From contig NC_011891.1 in NCBI RefSeq assembly GCF_000022145.1, forward strand, positions 4,260,501-4,324,500: a DNA stretch of 64,000 nt. The letters run 5' to 3'. The notes beneath the pieces were generated by a model that was given only the letters and a program-made list of their open reading frames with translations, ran no database searches and was not told the DNA's origin. This document shows, piece by piece, positions 35,339-44,442 of the stretch. A program made the position numbers and the translations under genes. This DNA is from Anaeromyxobacter dehalogenans 2CP-1 (GTDB lineage: Bacteria > Myxococcota > Myxococcia > Myxococcales > Anaeromyxobacteraceae). Numbering within the stretch: position 1 is the first letter of the stretch; each line of letters starts with the position of its first letter.

Positions 35339-37486
35339 ATGGCCATCCGGCCACAGGACCTGTCCCGCCCGCCCGGCCCCGCGCTGGAGCGCGGCCCCCT
35401 GCTCGCCCGCATGGACGCGGCGGGCCGCGAGCGGCTGCTGGCCCGGGCCGAGCGGCTCACGTTCGCCGCGCGCACGCGCGTGCACGGGGACGCCGACGCG
35501 GGGCGCCACCTGTACCTGATCCTGGAGGGCACCGCGACGCTCCGGCGCGAGCAGCTCGCGCTGCGCCGGCTCGGGCCGGGCGACCACTTCGGCGAGCTGG
35601 CGGGGCTGGGCGGGCGGCACCGGGGCGAGACGGTGATCTCCGACGGCCCGCTCACCGTGGCGCGCCTGTCCCCGGCCGCGCTCGCCGACCTGGAGCGCGA
35701 GGCGCCCGCGGTCGCGACCCAGCTCGCCATCGGCGTGGCGGCGGCGCTCGCCGAGGACCTCGAGCGCGTGAGCGGCGACATGGACCTGCTGCTGCGCGGC
35801 CGCTCGCTGCCGCGCGCGCAGGAGGTCACGGTCCAGGTGATGGGCGAGGCGCGCCGGATCCGCACCGGCACGCGCGTGCGCGACCTGCTGCCCGAGGCCA
35901 TCGAGGGGGACCTGGTGGTGGCGGGGCTGCTCGGGCAGAAGCCGGTGTCGCTCGCGACGCCGGTGTTCACCGACACCACGGTGGCGCCGCTCACCGTCTC
36001 GCACTGGGAGGGGCGCCAGGTCTACGCCCACTCGCTCGGGCTGGTGCTGCTGGAGGCCGCGCACCAGGTGGCGCCGGCGCTGCGGGTGCGCATGGGCCCG
36101 TCGCTCGGGGTGCGCCAGCTCGTGGTGGTGGAGGGCGCGGGCGGGGAGGATCGCGCCGCGCTGGCGGCGCGCCTCGCGGCCGGGATGGAGCGGATCGTCG
36201 CCGCCGACGCGCCGTTCCGGAGCGAGTACTGGTCCACCGACGAGGCGCAGGGGTGGTTCCTGGAGCGCGGCTGGAGCGACGCCGCCCGGCTGCTGCGCGT
36301 CCGCCGGCAGGCCACGGTCCGCCTGGTCTCCTGCGGCGACGTGTACGCGCTGTCCATGGGGCCGCTGCTGCCGTCCACCGGGGCGCTGCACGGCTGGACG
36401 CTGGAGCCGGCGGACGGCGACGACGGCCTGCTGCTCGACCTCGGCCGGCTCGACCCGCGCAACGGCCACGGCGCGACCCCGCGCCCGCGGCCGCGCCGGG
36501 CCGGCGACATGGTCCGCGACCACCGGGCCTGGCTCGACGCCATGGACGTCACCAGCGTGGGCGCGTTCAACGACCTGTGCATCTCCGGCCAGGTGACGCA
36601 GCTCATCCGCGTGGCGGAGGGCTTCCACGAGAAGCGGATCGGCCAGATCGCCGACGCCATCGCGGCGGGGCGCGAGCGGATCCGGATCATCTCCATCGCC
36701 GGCCCGTCGTCGTCGGGCAAGACCACGTTCATCAAGCGGCTCACCGTCCAGCTGCAGATCGACGGCGTGAACCCGGTGGGCATCTCGCTCGACGACTACT
36801 ACGTGGACCGCGAGAAGACCCCGCGCGACGCCCGCGGCGAGTGGGACTTCGAGGCGCTGGAGGCGCTCGACCTGCCGCTCCTGCAGGACCACGTCCGCCG
36901 GCTGCTCGCCGGCGAGGCGGTGCGCACGGCGCACTACCACTTCCTCACCGGCCGGAGCCACCCGGAGGGCGGGCCGGTGATCCAGCTCCGCCCGGGCGAC
37001 GTGCTCATGCTGGAGGGGATCCACGGCCTGAACCCGCGGCTGCTCGGCGCCATCCCGCGCGCGGGCGAGTTGTTCCGCGTGTTCGTGCACCCCGCCACCA
37101 CGCTCCCGTTCGACCGGCTCACGCGCGTGTCGGCTACCGACCTCCGCCTGCTGCGCCGGATCATCCGCGACCGCCACCACCGCGGCTACTCCGCGGCGGA
37201 CAACATCGTGCGCTGGCCGTCGGTGCAGGCGGGGGAGCGCGAGCACATCTTCCCGTACCAGGACGAGGCCGAGGCGGTGTTCGACACCTCGCTCATCTAC
37301 GAGCCCGCCGTCCTGAAGGTCTACGCGGAGCGCTACCTGCTGGAGGTCCCGCCGGACCACCCGGCCTTCCCGACCGCGCACCGGCTCCGCTACCTGGTGG
37401 ACCGCTTCGTCTCCATCTACCCGGACCACGTCCCGCCGACCTCGCTCATCCGCGAGTTCATCGGCGGGAGCGGGTTCGAGTACTGA
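35339..37486 (+). CDS. Nucleoside (uridine-type) kinase with N-terminal cyclic-nucleotide-binding domain
   Basis: The 715-residue protein combines a cNMP-binding domain (about 20-150: HLYLILEGTATLRREQLALR, GPGDHFGELAGLGG), a TGS-like segment (about 160-230) and a region like the second additional domain of threonyl-tRNA synthetase (about 235-400, HSLGLVLLEAAHQV). The C-terminal phosphoribulokinase/uridine kinase domain (about 440-650) has Walker A GPSSSGKTT (455-463), SLDDYYVDREKTPRD and LMLEGIHGLNP. The TGS plus kinase arrangement is known in uridine-kinase-like proteins; the cNMP domain in front is less usual and suggests allosteric control. It is followed 10 bp later by a histidine kinase gene. 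Confidence 0.85.
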   Translation: MAIRPQDLSRPPGPALERGPLLARMDAAGRERLLARAERLTFAARTRVHGDADAGRHLYLILEGTATLRREQLALRRLGPGDHFGELAGLGGRHRGETVISDGPLTVARLSPAALADLEREAPAVATQLAIGVAAALAEDLERVSGDMDLLLRGRSLPRAQEVTVQVMGEARRIRTGTRVRDLLPEAIEGDLVVAGLLGQKPVSLATPVFTDTTVAPLTVSHWEGRQVYAHSLGLVLLEAAHQVAPALRVRMGPSLGVRQLVVVEGAGGEDRAALAARLAAGMERIVAADAPFRSEYWSTDEAQGWFLERGWSDAARLLRVRRQATVRLVSCGDVYALSMGPLLPSTGALHGWTLEPADGDDGLLLDLGRLDPRNGHGATPRPRPRRAGDMVRDHRAWLDAMDVTSVGAFNDLCISGQVTQLIRVAEGFHEKRIGQIADAIAAGRERIRIISIAGPSSSGKTTFIKRLTVQLQIDGVNPVGISLDDYYVDREKTPRDARGEWDFEALEALDLPLLQDHVRRLLAGEAVRTAHYHFLTGRSHPEGGPVIQLRPGDVLMLEGIHGLNPRLLGAIPRAGELFRVFVHPATTLPFDRLTRVSATDLRLLRRIIRDRHHRGYSAADNIVRWPSVQAGEREHIFPYQDEAEAVFDTSLIYEPAVLKVYAERYLLEVPPDHPAFPTAHRLRYLVDRFVSIYPDHVPPTSLIREFIGGSGFEY

Positions 37487-37496
37487 GAGGTCTCCC

Positions 37497-39275
37497 GTGC
37501 CGCCGACTCCGGATCGCCGACGGCTCCTCGAACGGCTGGGCGCGCTGCTGGACGACGCGGCGCGGAGGGGATCGCTCCCCGAGGCCGCCACGCTGCGCGA
37601 CGGGCTGCGCACGCTCGCCGAGGACCAGGCGGTCGCCGAGGCGGTGGCGGACAGCGCCGGCACGCTGGTGGTGGTGCTCGATCGCGAGGGGCGCGTGGTC
37701 CGCTGGAACCGCACCTGCACGCGGGTGACCGGCTGGCGCGCGGGCGAGATCGTCGGCCGGCCGTTCTGGGACGTGCTGCTGCTGCCCGAGGAGCGCGACG
37801 GGATCCGCAAGGCGTTCTCGCGGATGCTCGCCCGGGACTTCCCGAACCAGCAGGAGGTGCACTGGCGCACCCGCGACGGCGAGGCGCGCCTCATCGCCTG
37901 GTCCAACGCCGCGCTGTTCGACGCCGCCGGCGAGGTGGACCGCATCGTCTCGACCGGCATCGACGTGACCGACCGCACCCGGGCCGAGACGGCGCTGCGC
38001 CGGCAGGCGCGCCGGCTGGAGGCGCTGGCCGAGGCCTCCCGCGTGTTCGCGGCCGGGCTCGACTACAAGACCACGCTCGACACCGTGGCGCGGCGGCTCT
38101 CCGAGCTCATCGGGGACGGCGCGCTCATCCGCGTGGTCTCCGAGGACGGCGAGTGGCTGGTGCCGGTGGCCGTCTACCACCCGTCCCCCGAGCGCGCCGC
38201 GCTGCGCCGCAGGGTGCTGCTCGCGTCCCCGCAGCGCACCGGCGAGGGCATCACCGCCGGCGTCCTCGCCTCCGGGAAGCCCCTGCGCATCCCGCACCTC
38301 ACCCGCGAGATCATCCGCAACGAGATGAAGCCGGAGTACCTGCCCTACCTCGAGGGCGTCTCCAGCCTGCTCATCGCGCCGCTGGAGCAGCGCCGCACCG
38401 TGGTCGGGCACCTCACGCTCATGCGCGACGCGGGCGGCGCCCCGTACACCTCGGAGGACGAGGCGCTGCTCGAGGACCTCGCCCACCGGGCCGCGCAGGC
38501 GCTCGAGAACGCGCGGCTCTACGGCGAGGCGCAGGCGGCGGTGGCCGCCCGCGACGAGTTCCTCTCCATCGCCTCGCACGAGCTGCGCACCCCGCTCACC
38601 GCGCTGCGCCTCGCGCTCGAGAACATGCGCCGGGTGGCGAGCCGCGAGGCGCTCGAGTCGCTCCCGGCCGCCTACGTCGAGCGCGTGCTCGCCACCGCCG
38701 AGCGGCAGGGGCAGCGGCTCGAGAAGCTGGTGGCCGCGCTGCTCGACGTGTCGCGGATCCACATGGGCCGGCTGGAGCTCGAGATCGAGGACGTGGACCT
38801 CGGCCACGCGGTGTCCGAGGCGGTCGCGCAGGTGGAGGACGAGGCGGCGCAGGCGGGCTCGCAGGTGACCGTGCAGGGGGAGCCGGTGCGCGGCCGCTGG
38901 GACCGGCTGCGCATCTCGCAGGTGGCGACGAACCTGCTCTCCAACGCGGTGAAGTACGGGGCCGGCAAGCCGGTGGAGGTCTCGTTCGGCACGCGCGACG
39001 GGCGCGCGTACCTGCGGGTGCGCGACCAGGGCATCGGCATCGACCCGGCCGACCAGCGGCAGATCTTCGAGCGCTTCGAGCGGGCGGTGTCGTCGCGCAA
39101 CTACGGCGGGCTCGGGCTGGGCCTGTACATCGTGAAGCGGATCGTGGAGGCGCACGGCGGGGCGGTCCGGGTCGAGAGCGCGCCGGGCGAGGGCGCCGCG
39201 TTCGAGGTGACGCTGCCGCTCCGGCCGGCCGTGCCGCTCCCGGGCGGCGAGGCCGCGCCGCCGGTGCAGCACTGA
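37497..39275 (+). CDS. Hybrid-less sensor histidine kinase, PAS-GAF-HisKA-HATPase
   Basis: The 592-residue protein has no membrane segment. It consists of an N-terminal helical region, a PAS domain (about 50-165, VVVLDREGRVVRWNRTCTRVTGW), a GAF domain (about 180-340), a HisKA domain with the phosphorylation motif SIASHELRTPLTALR (His near 361) and a HATPase domain with N box NLLSNAVKYG, DQGIGID and GLGLGLYIVKRIV. It is an orphan kinase: no response regulator gene is adjacent. GTG at 37497 has GAGAGG six nucleotides upstream and the gene likely shares an mRNA with the nucleoside kinase. Confidence 0.88.
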   Translation: MPPTPDRRRLLERLGALLDDAARRGSLPEAATLRDGLRTLAEDQAVAEAVADSAGTLVVVLDREGRVVRWNRTCTRVTGWRAGEIVGRPFWDVLLLPEERDGIRKAFSRMLARDFPNQQEVHWRTRDGEARLIAWSNAALFDAAGEVDRIVSTGIDVTDRTRAETALRRQARRLEALAEASRVFAAGLDYKTTLDTVARRLSELIGDGALIRVVSEDGEWLVPVAVYHPSPERAALRRRVLLASPQRTGEGITAGVLASGKPLRIPHLTREIIRNEMKPEYLPYLEGVSSLLIAPLEQRRTVVGHLTLMRDAGGAPYTSEDEALLEDLAHRAAQALENARLYGEAQAAVAARDEFLSIASHELRTPLTALRLALENMRRVASREALESLPAAYVERVLATAERQGQRLEKLVAALLDVSRIHMGRLELEIEDVDLGHAVSEAVAQVEDEAAQAGSQVTVQGEPVRGRWDRLRISQVATNLLSNAVKYGAGKPVEVSFGTRDGRAYLRVRDQGIGIDPADQRQIFERFERAVSSRNYGGLGLGLYIVKRIVEAHGGAVRVESAPGEGAAFEVTLPLRPAVPLPGGEAAPPVQH

Positions 39276-39316
39276 CGCGCCCTTCCCGCCGAGGGCAGCG
39301 CGCCGCCAGGCGCGCC

Positions 39317-39430
39317 CGCGGGGACTTCGCGCGAGCCCGCGCAGGCGGGCGCGCGGGGTCACGGGCCCCGCGCAGCCGGAGCGGGGCCGCGACGGCTCCG
39401 CCGGCGGGGCGAGGGCGCAGCCCTCGGGGG
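39317..39430. repeat. Dispersed intergenic repeat, family B copy 3
   Basis: This block matches copies 1 and 2 through CGCGGGGACTTCGCGCGAGC, GGTCACGGGCCCCGCGCAGC and GACGGCTCCGCCGGCGGGGC. It occupies most of the 194 bp between the histidine kinase and the methyltransferase. Confidence 0.7.
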
Positions 39431-39469
39431 TGATTGCCCCACGGCCGCGGCCGCGGCACATCCCGCTCC

Positions 39470-40147
39470 ATGGGATCACCTGACGTGAAGGCGTTCGGCG
39501 CGGCGGACCCGGAGCTGGCGGCCTGGGCCGCGGCCACCTACCGGCCCGAGGACGAGGTGCTGCGCGGCATCCGCGAGCGCTCGATCGCCGCGGGCCTGCC
39601 GGCCATCCAGGTCGGCGCCATGGATGGGCTCCACCTCGAGGTGCTGGCGCGCGCCTGCGGCTGGCGGAGCGCGGTGGAGATCGGTACGCTCGGCGGCTAC
39701 AGCGGCGTCTGCCTGCTCCGCGGCATGGGCGAGCGCGGGCGCCTGGACACGTTCGAGCTCGACCCCGGGCGCGCCGCCCTGGCGCGCCGCCACTTCGAGG
39801 AGGCCGGCGTGGCGGACCGGGTGCGGGTGCACGTGGGCCCGGCGCTGGAGCGGCTGGCGGCCGTCGAGGCCGAGGGGCCGTTCGACGTGGTGTTCATCGA
39901 CGCGGACAAGAAGGGCTACCCGGCCTACCTGGACTGGGCCGCCGAGCACCTGCGCGTGGGCGGTGCCGTGCTCGCCGACAACACCTTCGGCTTCGGGCAG
40001 GTGCATCGGGCCCGCCCTCAGGGCGAGGACCCCGAGGCCATGGAGGCGCTGCGGACCTTCAGCGCACGGCTCGCGCAGGGCGGCCGCTTCCGCGCCACGC
40101 TGCTGCCCACCGGCGAGGGGCTCTCGCTCGGCGTGAAGGTGCGCTGA
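39470..40147 (+). CDS. SAM-dependent O-methyltransferase (caffeoyl-CoA OMT-like)
   Basis: The 225-residue cytosolic protein has the Methyltransf_3 pattern: PAIQVGAMDGLHLEVLARAC near 42, the SAM-binding VEIGTLGGYSGVCLLRGM near 70, ELDPGRAALARRHFEEAG near 97, VFIDADKKGYPAYLDW near 140 with metal-binding acidic residues, and ADNTFGFG near 170. Members methylate catechol-type oxygens; the actual substrate is unknown. Its TGA stop abuts the left end of the insertion sequence, so the natural C-terminus may have been altered, though VKVR is a plausible end. Confidence 0.85.
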   Translation: MGSPDVKAFGAADPELAAWAAATYRPEDEVLRGIRERSIAAGLPAIQVGAMDGLHLEVLARACGWRSAVEIGTLGGYSGVCLLRGMGERGRLDTFELDPGRAALARRHFEEAGVADRVRVHVGPALERLAAVEAEGPFDVVFIDADKKGYPAYLDWAAEHLRVGGAVLADNTFGFGQVHRARPQGEDPEAMEALRTFSARLAQGGRFRATLLPTGEGLSLGVKVR

Positions 40148-41648
40148 GAGAGCGTGAAGGAATCGGCCGGTGCCCCATGGACTGGGGCCGCCGGCCGTGA
40201 TCTTCTCGGGGCGTGAGCGAACACGACGCGCCGCGGGTGGTGAGGCCGGTCCGAAATCAACTCTCGCTGCAGCCGACGGACCTCGAAGCGCTGGTCCCGG
40301 ACGAGCACCCGGTTCGCGCCATCTGGACGTTGGTCGAGCGGCTGGACCTGTCGGCGTTCTACGACGAGATCGCGTCGCGCGGCAGCAATGCTGGGCGGCC
40401 AGCAACGGACCCGGCGGTGCTGCTCGCGCTGTGGCTGTTCGCCAACTCGGAGGGCGTGGGGAGCGCGCGGTTGCTCGAGCGGCTGTGCGAGCGGGACGCG
40501 CCCTACCGCTGGATCTGCGGCGGGGTGCCGGTGAACCACCATACGCTCGCCGACTTTCGCGTGGAGCACGGGAAGAAGCTCGACCGGCTCATGACGCAGG
40601 TGCTGGCCGCGCTCATGAAGGAAGGCGTGGTGCAGCTCCGGCGCGTGGCGCAGGACGGGATGAAGGTCCGGGCGAGCGCCGGCGCGGCGAGCTTCCGGCG
40701 TCGTCAGTCACTGGAGCGCTGCCGCAAAGAAGCCGAGGAACAGGTCCGAAAGCTCAGGCGCGAGATCGAGAGCGATCCGTCAGCTTCGACGAAGCGTGTG
40801 CAGGCTGCGAAGGAGCGGGCCGCGCAAGCTCGGCTCGATGCCGTCGAGGCCGCACTTGCGGAGGTCGAAGTCGTCGAGAAGCAGCGCGTCGAGCGAGACG
40901 AGAAGAAGCCCTCGGACGCGAGGCGTCGCGGCGAGATCCGCGTCAGCACCACGGACGCGGAGAGCCGCGTGATGAAGATGGCGGACGGTGGGTTCCGGCC
41001 CGCCTACAACGTGCAGTTCGCGACGGACGAGAGCGGTGTCATCGTGGGCACCGACGTCACGAACAACGGTACCGACCAGCCGCACGTCGTGCCGATGCTC
41101 GACGAGATCCGGCGCCGAACGGGCGAGACGCCACGCGAGTACCTGGTCGACGGTGGCTTCGTGACGCTCGACAACATCGAGGCCATCGCAGAGCGGGGCG
41201 CGACTCCGTATGCGCCGCTGCCGAAGCCGAAGAGCAAAGCCGTCGATCCGCACGCTCCGAAGCGCAACGACACACCTGCGATCGGGGCCTGGCGCGTGCG
41301 GATGGGGACAGAGGACGCCAAGCGCGTCTACGTGCAGCGCGGCGTCCTCGCCGAGAGGACGAACGCAGATCTCCGTGTGCACCGGCGACTCGACCGGCTG
41401 AACGTCCGAGGGCTGGTAAAGGTGAAGACGATCGTGCTGCTCGCCGCGATCAGCTTCAACATCATGCGTCTCGTCGCGAGCAGACTCTCGGCCTAATCGC
41501 CTCCGGACGGGACTCCCGGCGCCGGACCGAGCTCCGCCGGCTGAACGAGCCCTCCGACGCCCCTGCGTCCCCGAAGGTGGGCGCGTCTCGACCCCGGGCG
41601 CCTGCCCGCGCCGCTTCCCTCAGCGCGGACGGATTACTTCACGGTCCC
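40148..41648 (+). mobile_element. IS1182-family insertion sequence (complete, about 1501 bp)
   Basis: The ends are imperfect inverted repeats: GAGAGCGTGAAGGAATC at 40148-40164 and, read inward from 41648, GGGACCGTGAAGTAATC, with 14 of 17 positions alike. Both ends are flanked by TGA (40145-40147 and 41649-41651), consistent with a short target duplication. Only one gene, an intact transposase, lies inside. About 150 bp of non-coding sequence follows the transposase, in which I see nothing else. Base composition is clearly less GC-rich than the host genes, indicating recent arrival. Confidence 0.8.
40213..41496 (+). CDS. IS1182-family transposase
   Basis: The 427-residue DDE transposase has the N-terminal DUF772-type domain (RNQLSLQPTDLEALVPDEHP, then NHHTLADFRVEH), a central catalytic Asp in AQDGMKVRASAG, a long charged helical insertion (about 165-245) and the DDE domain with GFRPAYNVQFATD, GVIVGTDVTNNGTDQPHVVP and YLVDGGFVTLDNIEAI. 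The C-terminus ends KTIVLLAAISFNIMRLVASR. All parts are present and no frameshift is seen, so it may be active. The GTG start at 40213 is the first in frame. Confidence 0.88.
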   Translation: MSEHDAPRVVRPVRNQLSLQPTDLEALVPDEHPVRAIWTLVERLDLSAFYDEIASRGSNAGRPATDPAVLLALWLFANSEGVGSARLLERLCERDAPYRWICGGVPVNHHTLADFRVEHGKKLDRLMTQVLAALMKEGVVQLRRVAQDGMKVRASAGAASFRRRQSLERCRKEAEEQVRKLRREIESDPSASTKRVQAAKERAAQARLDAVEAALAEVEVVEKQRVERDEKKPSDARRRGEIRVSTTDAESRVMKMADGGFRPAYNVQFATDESGVIVGTDVTNNGTDQPHVVPMLDEIRRRTGETPREYLVDGGFVTLDNIEAIAERGATPYAPLPKPKSKAVDPHAPKRNDTPAIGAWRVRMGTEDAKRVYVQRGVLAERTNADLRVHRRLDRLNVRGLVKVKTIVLLAAISFNIMRLVASRLSA

Positions 41649-41664
41649 TGAGCGGGCCCGGGGC

Positions 41665-42684
41665 TCAGTCCCAGAAGCCGTGCGCGGGGAAGAGCAGCAC
41701 GTCCTCGATGGACGCGCCGCCGGTGAGCAGCATGAGCACCCGGTCGAAGCCGACCGCCACGCCGCCGGCCTCGGGCATGCGCCCCACCGCCTCCAGGAAC
41801 CGCTCGTCGAGCGGGTACGCGGGCCGGCCGAGCCTGCGCCGGAGCGCCTGCTCCTCCACGAGCCGCGCCCGCTGCTCGCGCGCGTCGGTCAGCTCGGTGA
41901 ACCCGTTCGCGAGCTCGAGCCCCCCTGCGTACAGCTCGAACCGCTCCGCCCAGCGCGGGTCGCCGGCCTTCACCTTCGACAGCGCGGCCATCGAGGCGGG
42001 CCAGTCCACCAGCCAGGTGGGCCGGTCCACGCCGAGGCGCGGCTCCACCGCGTCGAGCATCACCCGGAAGAAGACGTCGTCGAACGGCTCGCCGGGCGGG
42101 CCGGGATCGTGCCCGGCCTCCCGCGCCGCGCGGGCCAGCCGGTCCGCGTCGCCGGCGCACGCCTCCAGGTCCACGCCGGCGTGGCGCCGGAACGCCTCGG
42201 CGACCGTGAGCGTCTCGAACGGCGCCCCCAGCCACAGCGCCCGGCCGTTCCGCGTCACGCGCGGCTCGCCGCCGGGCAGGAGCGCGCGGGCGGCGCCCTC
42301 CAGCAGCGCCTCCAGGTCGGCCATCATCCCCCGGTAGTCCGTCCCGGCCCGGTAGAACTCGAGCATGGTGAACTCCGGGTTGTGGGTGCGCGAGACCTCG
42401 CCGTTGCGGAACACCCGGGCGAGCTGGAACACCCGCTCGAAGCCATCGGCGAGCAGCCGCTTCATGGCGTACTCGGGGCTGTTCTGGAGCCACAGCGGCC
42501 GCGACGCCCCGCCGCCCTCCGGCACGAAGGTGGCCTGGAACGCGTCGATGTGCGGCTCCATGCCCGGCGCGGGCACCAGGGACGGCGTCTCCACCTCTTC
42601 GTACCCGAGGCCGCCCAGGATCCGGCGCACCTCGGCGGAGAGGCGGGCCCGCGCCCGGGCGGCCTCCCTGCGGCGATCGCTCAT
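41665..42684 (-). CDS. epmA: Elongation factor P (R)-beta-lysine ligase, EpmA/GenX
   Basis: The 339-residue class II lysyl-tRNA-synthetase-like enzyme lacks an anticodon-binding domain. It shows PSLVPAPGMEPHIDAFQA, WLQNSPEYAMKRLLA, the motif 2 segment FRNGEVSRTHNPEFTMLEFY, GLELANGFTELTDAREQRAR and motif 3 GGVAVGFDRVLMLL. EpmA activates (R)-beta-lysine and attaches it to a lysine of elongation factor P, which relieves ribosome stalling at polyproline. The partner genes epmB and efp are not in the window. The ATG at 42684 gives the usual short N-terminus. Confidence 0.92.
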   Translation of the reverse strand: MSDRRREAARARARLSAEVRRILGGLGYEEVETPSLVPAPGMEPHIDAFQATFVPEGGGASRPLWLQNSPEYAMKRLLADGFERVFQLARVFRNGEVSRTHNPEFTMLEFYRAGTDYRGMMADLEALLEGAARALLPGGEPRVTRNGRALWLGAPFETLTVAEAFRRHAGVDLEACAGDADRLARAAREAGHDPGPPGEPFDDVFFRVMLDAVEPRLGVDRPTWLVDWPASMAALSKVKAGDPRWAERFELYAGGLELANGFTELTDAREQRARLVEEQALRRRLGRPAYPLDERFLEAVGRMPEAGGVAVGFDRVLMLLTGGASIEDVLLFPAHGFWD

Positions 42685-42739
42685 GCGGCGGACTCTACCG
42701 CCGCGCCCTCCCGTGCGCGCGAGAACCCGCGCGCCGCGC

Positions 42740-42745
42740 TAAGAT
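42740..42745 (+). promoter_or_regulatory. -10 element close to lipoprotein start
   Basis: TAAGAT in the context GCTAAGATC ends nine bases before the GTG at 42755, allowing only a leader of about two nucleotides. Confidence 0.45.
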
Positions 42746-42754
42746 CCCCGCCTC

Positions 42755-44380
42755 GTGAAGCGCCTCCGCCCGATCCCCGCCCTGCTCGCCGTGCCGCTCG
42801 CGCTGCTCGCCGCGTGCGCGCACCGCGCGCCCGCCACCCCCCCGACGCCGGCGACCGCCGCGCCGCCGTCGCCCGAGCCGGGCAGCGCCGCCACCACCGC
42901 CGCGCTCGCGCCGCTGCGGGCCGGCGCCGACGCGGTGCTGCGCGCGCAGGCGGAGGCGTACTGGGAGGTGTTCACGAAAGGTGCGGACGCGGACCCGGCG
43001 GGCGCCTGGAAGGGCCACGAGGACCTGCTCGCGGATCCGGCGCTCGCGGCGGCGCGGGCGGCGGTGGAGGCCGAGCGCGGCGACGGGCGACGGGCCGCGG
43101 CGTACCTGCGCGCCTGGCTCGTCGGCGAGCGGCTGGCGCGCGACCTCGCCGAGCCGGTGCGGCGCGTCGCCGAGGCGCGCACCGCCGCGCACTTCCGCTG
43201 GGCCGGGCACGAGGTGCCGGTGCGCGAGTCGGCCGCGCTGCTCGCGGCGGAGCCCGAGCCCGCCCGCCGCCGCGCGCTCGCCGAGGCCGCCGCCCAGGCC
43301 GCGAGCCCGGTCGCGCCGCTGATCGAGGCGCGCGACGCCCGGCTCGCGGCCGCTGCCCGGACGCTCGGCTATCCGTCGCCGGAGGCGCTCGCGACCGACC
43401 TGCGCGGCGAGTCCCCCGCGGTGCTGGGCGCGCTCGCCGACGCGGTGCTCGCCCGGACCGACGCGACCTGGCGCGCGCTCGTCGCCGACCTGGCCGGGCG
43501 CGAGGGGATGGCGCCGGAGGCGGTCCGGGCCCGCGACCTGCCGCGGCTGGTGCGCCCGGCGGCGCCCGCGTCCGCGTTCCCGGCCGGCAAGGCGCTCGAC
43601 GCCGGCGCGGCGATCCTGTCCGGCCTGGGCCTCGACCTCGCGGCCCAGCGCAACCTGCTCCTCGACGCGGCGGCGCGGCCCGGCAAGCTGCCTCACGCCA
43701 TCGCGCTGCCGGTGGACCCGCCGCGCGACGTGCGGCTCTCCGCGGCGCCGGTCTCGGGCATGGAGGCGCTCCGCGGCGTGCTCCACGAGCTGGGCGCGGC
43801 GCTCGCCTACGCGCACGTGGCGCCCCAGGCGCCGCTCGAGTTCCGGCGGCTCGGCCCGGGCGCGGTGAGCGGCGCGTGGGCCATCCTGCTCGAGGAGGTG
43901 GCCGGCGCGCCGCAGTGGCTCGAGGCGCAGGGCCTCGACGCCGACCAGGCGCGCGCCGAGGCGCGCAGCGCCGCCGCGCGCCGGCTCATGCGCACCCGCG
44001 AGGCGGCCGCCCGCGTGCTCGCGGCGCTCGCGCCGGCCGGCCCCGCCGGCGCCGAGGCCCGCGCCGCGCTCCCCGCGCGCGCCTACGGGTGCCCGGTGGA
44101 GGAGCCGGACCTCGCGGCCTGGCGGCTCGAGCCCGATCCGCTGCTGCGCTCCGCCGAGGCGCTCCGCGCCGAGCTGCTCGCCGCGCAGGCCGAGCAGTTC
44201 CTCGCCGGCCGCGCCGCGGCGCCGGCCTGGTGGGGCTCGCCGGCGGCCGGCGCGTGGCTGGTGCGCACCTGGGCGGACGGCACGCGGCGCACGCCGGAGG
44301 AGCTGTCGCTGGCCATGGGCATGCCCGGCCTCGACGCGGCCGCGCTCGACCAGGTGGTGCGGGCGAGGACCGGGCTGTAG
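42755..44380 (+). CDS. Lipoprotein resembling a metallopeptidase with degenerate zinc motif
   Basis: The 541-residue protein has a lipoprotein signal (KRLRPIPALLAVPLALLAAC, lipidated Cys21) and a Pro/Ala-rich linker (about 24-50). The rest is helical and resembles M3-type peptidases in layout, including a segment VLHELGAALAYAHV (His344-Ala348). Where an active enzyme would have HExxH, the second His is Ala, so zinc binding is probably lost. A later LLEEVAGAPQWL matches the region of the third zinc ligand. It may be a pseudo-enzyme scaffold or binding protein anchored in the envelope. The start is GTG. Confidence 0.65.
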   Translation: MKRLRPIPALLAVPLALLAACAHRAPATPPTPATAAPPSPEPGSAATTAALAPLRAGADAVLRAQAEAYWEVFTKGADADPAGAWKGHEDLLADPALAAARAAVEAERGDGRRAAAYLRAWLVGERLARDLAEPVRRVAEARTAAHFRWAGHEVPVRESAALLAAEPEPARRRALAEAAAQAASPVAPLIEARDARLAAAARTLGYPSPEALATDLRGESPAVLGALADAVLARTDATWRALVADLAGREGMAPEAVRARDLPRLVRPAAPASAFPAGKALDAGAAILSGLGLDLAAQRNLLLDAAARPGKLPHAIALPVDPPRDVRLSAAPVSGMEALRGVLHELGAALAYAHVAPQAPLEFRRLGPGAVSGAWAILLEEVAGAPQWLEAQGLDADQARAEARSAAARRLMRTREAAARVLAALAPAGPAGAEARAALPARAYGCPVEEPDLAAWRLEPDPLLRSAEALRAELLAAQAEQFLAGRAAAPAWWGSPAAGAWLVRTWADGTRRTPEELSLAMGMPGLDAAALDQVVRARTGL

Positions 44381-44442
44381 CGCCGCGGCCGGGCTGCCGC
44401 GCGCGCGACGGAATGTGCGTGCCCCGCCGCCGCGCCCGGCGC

